A DNA stretch of 64,000 nt from Planctomycetota bacterium (GTDB lineage Bacteria; Planctomycetota; Phycisphaerae; Phycisphaerales; UBA1924), in the NCBI GenBank assembly GCA_014584315.1, contig JACTNA010000005.1:124001-188000 (forward strand). The letters are read 5' to 3'. Numbering within the stretch: the first letter of the stretch is position 1; every line of letters begins with the position of its first letter. The position numbers and the translations under genes are program-made. The notes beneath the pieces were generated by a model. It had not been told where the DNA came from and made no database searches. It saw only the letters and a program-made list of their open reading frames with translations. Shown piece after piece: positions 6,676 through 15,459 of the stretch.

Positions 6676-9285
6676 TCAGTCGGCCGACGGTGCGTCCCTG
6701 AGCCGCTCCGCCCATCGCCTGAGCCGGTCGGCCTGCGCCGGGTCGCGCGCCGTTGACGCCAGCGGTTCGATCCGGTCGATCGCCCTGCGGTCGCCCAGCG
6801 CGACGAGTGCCTCGCCGGCGGCGTTGCGCGTTCGCATCTCGCGGTCTTCGAGCAGCGGCATCAGCGCGGCCAGCGCGGCGTCCGGGTCGTGCCTGCCCAG
6901 TCTCCCCACGACGCCCGCCGCCACCGCCCGGGTGCGGCTCAGTGTTCCGGCGCGCGTGAATCGAGTCGCGTGCTCCAGCGTCCCCGGCTGATCCAGGTCC
7001 GCCAGTGCGTTGAGCGCGGCCTGTCGCACGGTGTCGTGCTGCGATTCGTGTTCGAGCGCGGCCACGATCACCGGGAGGCGATCGGCCGCCCCCATCCGGG
7101 CGAGGCCCCGCACGGCCGCCGCCCGCACGCGCGAACTCGGGTCGTGCGACGCCGCGCTTGCGAGACGATCGGCGACGCCCGCGGGCGCGAGAGGAGGCGC
7201 GTCCCCCGAGGCCAGGTCCGCGAGCGCGGCGATGATCGACTCGCGGACGAAGGGGTCGTCAGGGTCCAGGGCGGCGATGCTGCGCGCCGCGTCCGGGCCG
7301 CGGCGGGAGGCGAGCGCGCGCACCGCCTCCGAGCGCAGGTCGCGGTGGCGTGACCGATCCGACGCGATCGCGTCCAGCGCGGTCGTGCCCGGTGCGCCCG
7401 GGTCCAGCGCGCCGAGCGCGCGGACGGCCCGCACGCGCGAGGCGTGCGTCGGCCCGCGGAGCGCCTGCTCCACCAGCCACGCCGACGGCGCGTGCAGGTC
7501 GATCGACGCCAGCACTTCGAGATTCGGGTCGATGGCGACCATCTCCGGTTCGGCCGGGAGCGGAACGGCCAGCGTTTGGGTCCGCGAATCGACCCTGAAG
7601 CGGTGCCACTCGCCGGCATTGCGAACACGGACGAGCACGGGCAGATCGAACACGAACGCCGGGTTGCGCGCGTCGATGTTCTGGGTCTGCTCCGCGTCGA
7701 TGCGCAGTTCGCCCGCCGCGGAGTCCCACGACGTGCGCACGCGCAGCCTCGGCACGCCCGGGCGGTAGCACCACTGGTCGAAGAACCGTTCGAGCGACTC
7801 GCCCGAGACTTCCTCCAGGACCTTGCGGAAGTCGTCCGTCTCCGCCGTTCGCCCCTTGAAGCGATCGACGTACACCGCGACCGCGCGGAAGAACGCCTCG
7901 TCGCCCAGCCTGCGGCGGAGCATGTGCAGCACGCTTGCGCCCTTCGGGTATGGGTTCGCCGCCCGCCGGAAGACGCCCCACGGCTCGTCGTACTCTCGGC
8001 TGACCATCGCGGGCTGGACGGGCGCGGCGGCGTGGTCGCGGGCGATGACGGCGTCGAAGCCGCCGAGGACCGATGCGTCGTAGCCGTCGCGCCCGCGAGC
8101 GTGCTCGAACCAGAGCGCGGTGAGGTAGGTCGCGAAGCCCTCGTTGAGCCAGATGTGGTCCCACGAGTTGCAGGTGATGAGGTCGCCGAACCACTGGTGG
8201 GCGAGTTCGTGCGAGATCAGCCCTTCGAGGTCGTGGTCGATCAGGGCGTCGGGCGCGATGATCGCGGTGTCGAACATGGTGGTTGCGGCGGTGTTCTCCA
8301 TGCCGCCCGCGCCGAAGTTCCAGACCACCAGTTGCGCGTAGCGGTCCCAGGGGTACGACTCGTCGAAGAGCCGCTCGAAGAGGGCGGTCATCTCGGCGGT
8401 GCGCCCGTAGGTGCCGCGCACGTCCGCGCCGCGCCCCGGCGGGACGTAGACCGGCATCGGCAGGCCCGGCCGCCCCACGTCCACCACGTCGAACTTCCCG
8501 ACGACCAGCGAGACGAGGTAGTTGACGTGCGGCTTGTCCTGGAGCCAGTGGAACGTGTCGTACCCTCGCAGCACGGATGCGCCGGTCGAATCGGTTACGC
8601 GCCGGACCGATCGGCGCTGCGAGACGAGGCGGCCGTTGGAACTCACCAGGAACCCCGCGGGCACGGTCGCGATGATCTCCGTCTCCAGCCGCTCGTTCGG
8701 GAAGTCGTGGCACGGGAACCAGTAACTGTTGGTCTCCGGCTGGCCTTGCGTGTGGATCTGCGGCGGGCGACCGGGCCACGAGGGCGACGACGGCGTCCAG
8801 AACAGGCCGTCCGGGGGGTCGTGGATCAGGTAGGTGGTGACGATCGTCGCCGGGATGTCCGGGGGCAGCGGCGGGGAGAGGTCGATGCGCAGCCGCCGGC
8901 CGTCGTGCGTGAAACGGGCCGGGAATCCGTTGACCGTCACCCTTCGAACGTCGAGCAGCCTCGCGTCGAGGCGGAGTTCGTCGAGCGGTTCCGCGATGGG
9001 CGTGATCGTCAGCGTCTGCGTCGCGTGCGCGACGGGAACGTCCATGTCCTGGATGAAGAGTTCGAGCGTCATCCGGCCGTGGTCGGCCCAGCGGTGCGGC
9101 GGGTAGTTCCGCAGGTCGCGCCCGGTCGCTTCGTCGAAGTGGCCCGAGCGATCTCCGCCCGGCTGACGCCAGGCCCAAGACTCGAGCCGGCAATGCAGGC
9201 AGTCGAGATCTCGCGCGACCGATGCCGACGCGAGCAGCGCGACGAGCCAGACCGCACGAACAACCGATCGATGTGTCGTATGCAT
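6676..9285 (-). CDS. Exported M1 aminopeptidase with C-terminal HEAT repeats
   Basis: An 869-residue zinc metallopeptidase that removes N-terminal amino acids. A signal peptide is seen at 1-24 (VWLVALLASASVA). The M1 catalytic core carries the exopeptidase motif GAGGMEN (325-331), the zinc site HELAH (359-363) and the third ligand Glu in LNEGFA (about 382). From about residue 620 to the end there are tandem helical repeats of HEAT type, with recurring R-A-A-A-V-R-G-L-A and N-A-A-G-E-A-L-V-A-L signatures. The start ATG 9285 has GGAG five bases upstream. It lies 17 bases downstream of a second M1 gene and shares its N-terminal pattern, so the pair probably arose by duplication. Confidence 0.92.
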   Translation of the reverse strand: MHTTHRSVVRAVWLVALLASASVARDLDCLHCRLESWAWRQPGGDRSGHFDEATGRDLRNYPPHRWADHGRMTLELFIQDMDVPVAHATQTLTITPIAEPLDELRLDARLLDVRRVTVNGFPARFTHDGRRLRIDLSPPLPPDIPATIVTTYLIHDPPDGLFWTPSSPSWPGRPPQIHTQGQPETNSYWFPCHDFPNERLETEIIATVPAGFLVSSNGRLVSQRRSVRRVTDSTGASVLRGYDTFHWLQDKPHVNYLVSLVVGKFDVVDVGRPGLPMPVYVPPGRGADVRGTYGRTAEMTALFERLFDESYPWDRYAQLVVWNFGAGGMENTAATTMFDTAIIAPDALIDHDLEGLISHELAHQWFGDLITCNSWDHIWLNEGFATYLTALWFEHARGRDGYDASVLGGFDAVIARDHAAAPVQPAMVSREYDEPWGVFRRAANPYPKGASVLHMLRRRLGDEAFFRAVAVYVDRFKGRTAETDDFRKVLEEVSGESLERFFDQWCYRPGVPRLRVRTSWDSAAGELRIDAEQTQNIDARNPAFVFDLPVLVRVRNAGEWHRFRVDSRTQTLAVPLPAEPEMVAIDPNLEVLASIDLHAPSAWLVEQALRGPTHASRVRAVRALGALDPGAPGTTALDAIASDRSRHRDLRSEAVRALASRRGPDAARSIAALDPDDPFVRESIIAALADLASGDAPPLAPAGVADRLASAASHDPSSRVRAAAVRGLARMGAADRLPVIVAALEHESQHDTVRQAALNALADLDQPGTLEHATRFTRAGTLSRTRAVAAGVVGRLGRHDPDAALAALMPLLEDREMRTRNAAGEALVALGDRRAIDRIEPLASTARDPAQADRLRRWAERLRDAPSAD

Positions 9286-9302
9286 GATCGCTCCGGCTTC
9301 GA

Positions 9303-11291
9303 TCAACGGGCGGCGGCGGGTTGCGGGCGTGCGAGTTCGGCGGCGGCCAGGACCTCCGGGTCCGCGTCGGCGAGCGCGGCGGTCGCCCGCGGGTCGTCGA
9401 TCGAGGCCAGGTGCTCCGCGGCCTGCACGCGCGCCGCGAAGGTCGGGCCGGCCTCCAACTGCCGGAGCCACCAGGCGATCGGCTTTGTGACGGCGTAGTC
9501 CGCCAGCACGTGCAGCCCCGGATCCACGACGGCGTCCGTCGGCCTGGCGGGCAACTCGAACGCGGTCTCCGCCACGCGCGCGTCGGTCACAAGGTAGTGG
9601 TAGTCGCCGGATCCGTCCGGGAACGAGAGGTAGATGGGCAGCGTGACCGCGTAGGCCGGATTGTCGGCGTCGATCTGTTGGACCTGCTCGGCCCGCACCG
9701 AGAGCGTGCCCGGGCCTTCGTCGGGGCCGGTCCACGCGAGATCGACCTTGAAACGGGCGATGCCCGGGCGGTAGACCCATTGCTCGAAGAAGCGTTCGAG
9801 CGACTGGCCCGAGACGTCCTCGAGCGCCTTGCGGAAGTCGTCGGTCTCGACCTCGCCGAAGCGGTGCCGCTTGATGTAGAGCCGGACGCCTTCGAGAAAG
9901 ATCGAGTCTCCGAGCCGGGCGCGGAGCATGTGCAGGATGCACGCGCCCTTGCCGTAGGGATTGTCGAGTTTCATGAAGTTGGTCTCGGGGTCGATGTAGC
10001 GGTTGCTCGCAAGCGCGGGCAGGTCCGGCGCGGCGCCGCGGTTGCCGGAGCGCTGCCCCACGAACGACCCGTGGATCGCGCGGTGGTACGCCCGGCGCAT
10101 GGCGGCGTCGGTCTCGTCGGGGGTCGCGCCGCGGGCGACGGCCTCCAGCCGGGCGGCTTCTTCGGCCCACAGCGCCTCGCCCATCGAGGCCCAGCCCTCG
10201 TTCAGCCACAGGTGCTCCCACGACTTGCAGGTCAGCAGGTTGCCCGTCCACTGGTGGACGAGTTCGTGGGCGATGATGTCTTCGAGGGCGTCGCGCCCGG
10301 CGGCCGCGGCGAAGGCGTTGAACGTCGACGCCGACGTGTTCTCCATCGCCCCCGCCTGGAACCCGCGGACGATCGTCTGGGCGTACTTGTCCCACGGGTA
10401 CGGCTCGTCGAAGTAGCGCTCGTAGAACGCCACCATCTCCGGCGTGTGGGCGAAGGCGCGGGCGGCGTTGGCGGCCGTGCCGATGGGCGTGTAGACGGGC
10501 ATGTCCAGCCCCGGGCGCGCGGACTCCGGCCCGCCGACCTCGACCACGTCGAACTTGCCGACGACCAGCGAGACGAGGTAGGTGGCGTGCGGGCGTTCCT
10601 GCTTCCAGTGCCAACGAGTACGTCCGTCGCTCGTGGCTCGCCGATCGATGAGCAGCCCGTTCGAGATGGTCTGGAAATCGCTGTCCACCGTGACGATGAG
10701 TTCCGTCGCCAACCGCTCGTTGGGGAAGTCATGGCACGGGAACCATCGGCGGGCGTACTCCGGCTGCCCCTGGGTGTGGAGCATCGGGACTTCCTCGGAG
10801 GCGTTGGAGGGTCGGCGCGCGGGGGGCGACCAACTCAGGCCGGTTCCATCGAATCGCAACTGCTCGATGGCGTAGTCGATCTCGACCCGGATGGTCTCGC
10901 CGAGCCGTGCGGCGGGGTTGAGCGTGATCGTGAGCAGATCGTCCGCGTGGATGAAGGGTGCGGGGCGGGTCGCGGAGCCTCGCCCGACCGCGACGCCGTC
11001 GATCCGCAGCCCCTCGGCGTTGAGGACCAGCGTGCCCCGCTCGCGTCCGAGCGGCGTCACGGTGAGCGTCACTCGACCCGTCGCCGTCGGCTCGTTCACG
11101 ACGTCGGGCAGGTCGAGTTCGAGTCGCATGTGCAGGTGGTCGAAGTGCCGATCGGGCGGCCAGGCCGAGAGGTCGCGGCCCGTGGCCGGGTCGAAGACAC
11201 TCCCCGGCGCCACCTGGGCCGACGTGATCGACGCGGCGAGGGCGAGCAGGACGGCGGTCGCACATGCGGCGAGGCAGGGTCTGCGGATCAT
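9303..11291 (-). CDS. Exported M1 family aminopeptidase
   Basis: A 662-residue M1 zinc aminopeptidase with a signal peptide (CATAVLLALAASITSAQ, cleavage near residue 25). Motifs are GAMEN (314-318), HELVH (342-346) and the distal zinc ligand in LNEGW (about 365). Compared with its downstream neighbour it lacks the long HEAT-repeat extension but keeps a short helical tail. Upstream on the minus strand are GGAG close to the ATG and a TACCCT hexamer about 26 bases away, the pattern of a leadered message. The two M1 genes are probably co-transcribed, 17 bases apart. An additional -10-like element in the opposite direction serves pyrG. Confidence 0.92.
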   Translation of the reverse strand: MIRRPCLAACATAVLLALAASITSAQVAPGSVFDPATGRDLSAWPPDRHFDHLHMRLELDLPDVVNEPTATGRVTLTVTPLGRERGTLVLNAEGLRIDGVAVGRGSATRPAPFIHADDLLTITLNPAARLGETIRVEIDYAIEQLRFDGTGLSWSPPARRPSNASEEVPMLHTQGQPEYARRWFPCHDFPNERLATELIVTVDSDFQTISNGLLIDRRATSDGRTRWHWKQERPHATYLVSLVVGKFDVVEVGGPESARPGLDMPVYTPIGTAANAARAFAHTPEMVAFYERYFDEPYPWDKYAQTIVRGFQAGAMENTSASTFNAFAAAAGRDALEDIIAHELVHQWTGNLLTCKSWEHLWLNEGWASMGEALWAEEAARLEAVARGATPDETDAAMRRAYHRAIHGSFVGQRSGNRGAAPDLPALASNRYIDPETNFMKLDNPYGKGACILHMLRARLGDSIFLEGVRLYIKRHRFGEVETDDFRKALEDVSGQSLERFFEQWVYRPGIARFKVDLAWTGPDEGPGTLSVRAEQVQQIDADNPAYAVTLPIYLSFPDGSGDYHYLVTDARVAETAFELPARPTDAVVDPGLHVLADYAVTKPIAWWLRQLEAGPTFAARVQAAEHLASIDDPRATAALADADPEVLAAAELARPQPAAAR

Positions 11292-11348
11292 GCACGGCTC
11301 CGGGAGGTCGGCTGGACAGGGTATCGCAAGGCGGGCTTGTTGCGGCGT

Positions 11349-11364
11349 CCGGGCATGGTACGAT
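11349..11364. promoter_or_regulatory. Bidirectional -10-like element, pyrG side
   Basis: The 16-mer ccgggcatggtacgat contains TACGAT (11359-11364, plus) five bases before the pyrG ATG, and TACCAT (complement of 11356-11361, minus) facing the M1 gene. The identical 16-mer recurs at 32733-32748. Confidence 0.5.
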
Positions 11365-11369
11365 GTGTC

Positions 11370-13322
11370 ATGCCCCCCTCACCAGACCCCAGGCCGGGCG
11401 CCGGCGCGAGCAGGCGTGGCGGCGTCGGCACGGGACGCCGGGAACCGATCGACGCCTCGGAACTCCTCGCGTCCGTCGCGGACACGTCCACGTACACCGA
11501 GTTCTACTCCCCGGTCCCGGACGGCTACCGCAAGGGCTGGCACAAGTACGTCGCCGTCGTCGGCACGGTGATGAGCGGGCTGGGCAAGGGCATCTTCTCG
11601 TCGAGCGTCGCCAAGATGCTCAAGGACAAGGGCCTGGTCGTCGCCCCGATCAAGATGGAGGGCTACCTCAACATCGATTCCGGCACCCTGAATCCGTACC
11701 GGCACGGGGAGGTCTTCGTCCTCGACGACGGCACGGAGTGCGACATGGACCTGGGGACCTACGAGCGGATGCTCGACCAGGACCTGAGCACGTGGAACTT
11801 CACCACCTCGGGGCGCATCTTCGCTGAGATTCTTGACCGCGAGCGCCACGGCATGTACCTCGGGCGCGACGTGCAGATGATCCCGCACGTGACCGGCGAG
11901 GTGAAGCGGAAACTGCGTGAACTGGCCGTGCGCGGCGACGGCCAGAAGCCCGCGGACGTCGTGTTTGTCGAGGTGGGCGGCACGGTGGGCGACTACGAGA
12001 ACGGGTTCTACATCGAGGCCCTGCGCGAACTCGCGTTCGAGGAAGGCCCCGGCTCGGTCTGTTTCGTCGCGCTCACGTACGTCATCGAGCCGAAGGCCCT
12101 GGGCGAGCAGAAGTCCAAGGCCGCCCAACTGGGCATCAAGCGGCTGCTCGAGGCGGGGATCCAGCCGCACATGATCGCGTGCCGCGCGACGAACCCCGTG
12201 CAGCCGACGGTGCTGGAGAAGATCGCCATGTTCTCGAACGTGCCGCTGCGGCGCGTCTTCTCGATGCACGACCGGCCGAGCATCTACACGATCCCGGACG
12301 AGTTGCGTGCCGAGGGGCTGGACCGCGAGGTGCTGACGCTGCTGGGGCTGCACGAGCGAGTGGACGCCGCGAAGGAGGACCGCGCCCGGGAGCGGTGGTC
12401 GCGTTTCATCACCCGGCTCACGACGCCGCCCTCGCGCAAGGTGACGATCGGCGTGACTGGCAAGTACGCCCAACTGCGGGACGCCTACGCCTCGATCGAG
12501 AAGGCGCTGGAACATTGCTCCGCGCACCTGCGATGCGAGATCGAGCAGCGTTGGATCGAGACGACCGAGATCACCGACAAGAACGTCGCGGAACGGCTCT
12601 CGGGCGTCGATGCCGTGATCGTGCCGGGCGGGTTCGGCAGCCGCGGGGTCGAGGGCAAGATCGCCTGCGTCCGCCACTGCCGCGAGGGCGGGGTGCCCTA
12701 CCTCGGCATCTGCCTCGGCTTCCAGGTCGCCGTTATCGAGTTCGCCCGCAACGTGCTGCGCTGGCCCGACGCGTCCAGCGCGGAGTTCGACCCCGAGTGC
12801 CCCACCCCCGTCATCAGCGAACTGCCGGAGCAGAAGAAGATCGAGGGTCTCGGCGGCACCATGCGGCTCGGTGCGCAAGACGTCCTGATCGCTCCCGACA
12901 CGTTGGCCGCGTTCCTGTTCCGGGAGCGTCTCAGCGGCGGCACGGTGCGCGAGCGATTCCGCCACCGCTACGAGGTCGATCCGACGTACATCGAGCGTCT
13001 GGAAGCGGGCGGGCTGGTGTTCTCCGGTCGCCATCCGTCGCAGCCGATCATGCAGGTGCTCGAACTGCCGACGGTCCGGCCGGAGGGCGTCGCGGACGAC
13101 GAGCCGCGAGCGCGGGCCGTGCATCCGTTCTTCGTCGGCGCCCAGTTCCACCCCGAGTTGACGAGCCGACCGCTCCGGCCGCAGCCGCTGTTCATGGGCC
13201 TCGTCGCCGCCGCGATCCGCGGGCGCTACGAGCGCGACACGGAGGAGTGGCGGCGCATCGCCGCGGACGGCGATGTGACCCGGTGGCTCGTGGGAGCGGG
13301 CACGCGGCGGCAGGCGGTCTGA
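11370..13322 (+). CDS. pyrG: CTP synthase, divergent lineage
   Basis: Makes CTP from UTP, ATP and glutamine. The 650 residues exceed the usual 530-560, mostly because of a 57-residue N-terminal extension before KYVAVVGTVMSGLGKG. The synthetase domain is recognisable (HGEVFVLDDGTECDMDLG, VEVGGTVGDYEN), and the C-terminal class I amidotransferase is intact: Cys in YLGICLGFQ (about 448), then QFHPE. Departures from the classical enzyme are clear. G-V-V-S-S-L-G-K-G reads TVMSGLGKG; the normally invariant K-x-D-P-Y-x-N-x-D-P-G-T reads KMEGYLNIDSGT; the UTP-loop KTKPTQ reads KSKAAQ. The start is supported by TACGAT five bases upstream. It may be the only CTP synthase here or a paralogue; the window cannot tell. 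Confidence 0.88.
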   Translation: MPPSPDPRPGAGASRRGGVGTGRREPIDASELLASVADTSTYTEFYSPVPDGYRKGWHKYVAVVGTVMSGLGKGIFSSSVAKMLKDKGLVVAPIKMEGYLNIDSGTLNPYRHGEVFVLDDGTECDMDLGTYERMLDQDLSTWNFTTSGRIFAEILDRERHGMYLGRDVQMIPHVTGEVKRKLRELAVRGDGQKPADVVFVEVGGTVGDYENGFYIEALRELAFEEGPGSVCFVALTYVIEPKALGEQKSKAAQLGIKRLLEAGIQPHMIACRATNPVQPTVLEKIAMFSNVPLRRVFSMHDRPSIYTIPDELRAEGLDREVLTLLGLHERVDAAKEDRARERWSRFITRLTTPPSRKVTIGVTGKYAQLRDAYASIEKALEHCSAHLRCEIEQRWIETTEITDKNVAERLSGVDAVIVPGGFGSRGVEGKIACVRHCREGGVPYLGICLGFQVAVIEFARNVLRWPDASSAEFDPECPTPVISELPEQKKIEGLGGTMRLGAQDVLIAPDTLAAFLFRERLSGGTVRERFRHRYEVDPTYIERLEAGGLVFSGRHPSQPIMQVLELPTVRPEGVADDEPRARAVHPFFVGAQFHPELTSRPLRPQPLFMGLVAAAIRGRYERDTEEWRRIAADGDVTRWLVGAGTRRQAV

Positions 13323-13351
13323 GGCTCCCGGCGTCCTCCGGGCCTGAACCC

Positions 13352-14212
13352 TCAGAACAGTTTGAGCGCGTAGAAGATCGCGGTGAAGACGAGGTCGGCG
13401 ATCACGATCGCGACCACGCACTGCACCACGGTCTGCGTGGTGGCGTTGCCGACGCCGGCCGCTCCGCCCGTGACCTTCAGCCCGTTGGTGCAGGCGATGA
13501 CGCCGATGAGCATGCCGAAGATGGTGGCCTTGCCGACGCCGGTGAGGAAGTCCACCAGTTCGACCTGCATGAGCATGTTCGTCATGAAGAGCGAGTACGG
13601 GATGTCGAGGAGCGAGACGGAAACGCCGATCGCCGCGACGATCGCCACGACGTCCGACAGCACGCCGAGCACGGTCATGCTCAGGATGGTCGCCGTCACG
13701 CGGGGCACGACGAGGAACCGCACCGGGTTCAGCGCGTGGGCCTCGAGGGCCTCGATCTCCTCGCTCACCACCATCGTGCCGATTTCGGCGGCGATCGACG
13801 CCCCGGCGAACCCTGTCAGCACGATGGCCCCGATGAGCGGCCCGAGTTCGCGCAGCACGGCGACGCCGACGATGTTCGCCACCTTGTCCCGCTGGCCCAG
13901 TTCGTCCAGCGGGGGGGCGAGTTGCAGTGCGAGGATCAGCCCGACGCAGCCCGACACCAGGGAGACGATGAAGATCGACCGCACGCCGACCCGGATGATC
14001 TGGGATGCCATCGCGGGCACGCCGAGGCGCACGCGCTTTTCTGTCAGGCCGCGCCAGATCCACCGCAGTGCGTCGAGGAACAGGTTGACCGCCCCGCCGA
14101 TGTGATCGATCAACCCGAGCGTGCGCCCTCCGATCGCCTCGACCGCGCGGAGCGGGACGCCAGCCGCGCTGCGCCCGGCTCCGCCGCGTCCTGGCCCGGC
14201 CCCTTGCGCCAT
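13352..14212 (-). CDS. MlaE-type lipid ABC transporter permease
   Basis: A 286-residue inner-membrane protein with an N-terminal amphipathic segment and five to six membrane spans. The family hallmark is the cytoplasmic coupling region: FAGASIAAEIGTMVVSEEIEAL (about 128-150) followed by LNPVRFLVVPRVTA. MlaE permeases pair with an MlaF-type ATPase and MCE proteins to move phospholipids or other lipids between membranes. Neither partner is in the window. It is the last of a four-gene minus-strand unit, 18 bases after a STAS protein. MlaB, the small regulator of Mla transporters, is itself a STAS protein, so the adjacency may be functional. Confidence 0.9.
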   Translation of the reverse strand: MAQGAGPGRGGAGRSAAGVPLRAVEAIGGRTLGLIDHIGGAVNLFLDALRWIWRGLTEKRVRLGVPAMASQIIRVGVRSIFIVSLVSGCVGLILALQLAPPLDELGQRDKVANIVGVAVLRELGPLIGAIVLTGFAGASIAAEIGTMVVSEEIEALEAHALNPVRFLVVPRVTATILSMTVLGVLSDVVAIVAAIGVSVSLLDIPYSLFMTNMLMQVELVDFLTGVGKATIFGMLIGVIACTNGLKVTGGAAGVGNATTQTVVQCVVAIVIADLVFTAIFYALKLF

Positions 14213-14230
14213 GGGATCCGCTCCTCGCGT

Positions 14231-14578
14231 TCAGCCGACCAGCGCGTCTTCGACGGTGCCGGTGATGGTGAAGTAGTGATGCAGGCGTGCGATCTCGAAG
14301 ATGGCCCGGACCTTGGCGCTCATGTTGCACAGCACCAGGGCGGCCTTCTGCCCGCGTGCCACCTTCATCGCCTCGACGAGCGTCGCCAGCCCGGAACTGT
14401 CCATGTAATCGACCTGCGACAGGTCCACGACCAGCCGCTTCGGCCTCGCGTCCTGCGCCCGGCGGATCGCCTCGCGCAGCGCGGGCGAGCAACTCATGTC
14501 CACGTCGCCCTCGGGCGTCAGGATGATCACGCCGTCGCGTTCTTCGCGCCCGATCGCCAGCCCGGTCCTCTCAGCCAT
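14231..14578 (-). CDS. STAS domain anti-sigma factor antagonist
   Basis: A 115-residue single STAS domain. The phosphorylation region reads VVDLSQVDYMDSSGLATL, with Ser61/Ser62 in the D-S-S-G motif that serine kinases of the RsbW type modify. This is the pattern of SpoIIAA/RsbV antagonists. Its start overlaps the end of the kinase-like gene upstream by eight bases, so the two are translationally coupled and probably partners. Alternatively it may act like MlaB on the adjacent MlaE permease; MlaB usually lacks this exact D-S-S-G site, which favours the partner-switch reading. Confidence 0.88.
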   Translation of the reverse strand: MAERTGLAIGREERDGVIILTPEGDVDMSCSPALREAIRRAQDARPKRLVVDLSQVDYMDSSGLATLVEAMKVARGQKAALVLCNMSAKVRAIFEIARLHHYFTITGTVEDALVG

Positions 14579-15047
14579 CGCACCCTCGCTCGCACTTCGG
14601 AGTCACCTTTGGTCCCGCCGTCATGGGCACGCGCTTCACAAGCGTCAGCCGCATTCCCGCCCCTTCGCGCCGTTCGTACTTCACCTCGTCCATCACCTCA
14701 CGGATGATGTGGACGCCGAGGCCCCCGGGCCGCACGTCCTCCAGTTTTCGACCCTTGATCGCGTCCAGGTCCACCTGCTTCGCTTCGTCCTCGATCACGA
14801 TCCGCAGCCCGCCCTTGCCCTCCTCGACCGGCCACAGGCTGAGCCAGATGGGCCTGTCCACGGCCCGGTCGTACCCGTGCCGGATCACGTTGCAGAGCGC
14901 CTCATCGACCGCCAGCGCGATCTGCGAGCACGCCATCTCGTCGAACCCCAGCCGCTGCGCGACGCTCGAGACCAACTGCCTCGCCCCGCTCAGGTAGACG
15001 GGGTTGCTGAGCATCTCGACCGTGATGTGCGGGCGACCGTCCGTCAT
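14571..15047 (-). CDS. RsbW-like anti-sigma factor serine kinase (HATPase_c_2)
   Basis: A 158-residue GHKL-fold ATPase of the SpoIIAB/RsbW class. The N-box helix is ALAVDEALCNVIRHGY (about 48-63) and the G1 region is DVRPGGLGVHIIREVMD (about 113-129). Such kinases phosphorylate the STAS antagonist and sequester a sigma factor, or act in phosphatase-driven partner switches. No sigma factor is adjacent. The start ATG 15047 overlaps the upstream lipoprotein stop (ATGA), and its own end overlaps the STAS gene, giving tight coupling of all three. Confidence 0.87.
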   Translation of the reverse strand: MTDGRPHITVEMLSNPVYLSGARQLVSSVAQRLGFDEMACSQIALAVDEALCNVIRHGYDRAVDRPIWLSLWPVEEGKGGLRIVIEDEAKQVDLDAIKGRKLEDVRPGGLGVHIIREVMDEVKYERREGAGMRLTLVKRVPMTAGPKVTPKCERGCDG

Positions 15048-15400
15048 GGCGCCTCCGCCAACCATCCCGCCCCCGTGTCACCGTACCACACCCACCACCG
15101 CTCGACCGCCTCGGCCCGCTCGGGGACGGACCCGGCGTGGTCGTAGCCCATCGTCTCGCCCGTGAGCCGCTCCAACGCCCGGATCGCCGCCAGCCGGGAT
15201 GCGGGGTCGCTGCTCTCCAGCATCCGGATCAACTCCGCCAGCGATCCCAGGTCTCCTTCTCTGGCCGCCTTCGCGGCCGCGTCGAGGCGGGCGGCCGGCT
15301 CGGGTGAGTCGAACCCGCGCGGGATGTCGACGCACCCCGCGACGACGCCGAGGATTGCGCTCGCTATGAAAGCCGCGCCGATAGTCCGCCTGCTCGCCAC
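15044..15400 (-). CDS. Small HEAT-like lipoprotein
   Basis: A 118-residue predicted lipoprotein: the N-terminal hydrophobic stretch ends in a lipobox-like VVAGC (19-23). The rest contains one or two HEAT-like helices (GSLAELIRMLESSDPASRLA, about 51-70; IRALERLTGE). The C-terminus ends in WWVWYGDTGAGW. Function unknown; it may position the downstream partner-switch or Mla-type proteins at a membrane, which is only inference from gene order. The GTG start at 15400 has TAGCAT seven bases upstream. It is divergent from guaA, from which it is separated by 59 bases. Confidence 0.68.
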   Translation of the reverse strand: MASRRTIGAAFIASAILGVVAGCVDIPRGFDSPEPAARLDAAAKAAREGDLGSLAELIRMLESSDPASRLAAIRALERLTGETMGYDHAGSVPERAEAVERWWVWYGDTGAGWLAEAP

Positions 15401-15406
15401 GGGGCG

Positions 15407-15413
15407 TATGCTA
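15407..15413. promoter_or_regulatory. Overlapping divergent -10-like elements, guaA and lipoprotein
   Basis: GTATGCTA holds TATGCT (15407-15412) reading toward guaA and TAGCAT (complement of 15408-15413) reading toward the lipoprotein gene, seven bases from its GTG. guaA would have a leader of about 40 bases. Confidence 0.45.
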
Positions 15414-15459
15414 ACCCTTTCCCCTCCCGCCGGAAAGCACCCCCACTCGGACGCCGCTC

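Noticed and set aside
6676..10614. A single 1312-codon open frame spanning both M1 genes on the minus strand
   Set aside because: It is read-through of the HEAT-containing M1 frame into an antisense-like phase of the upstream M1 gene; signal peptide, ribosome binding site and domain borders place the start at 9285.
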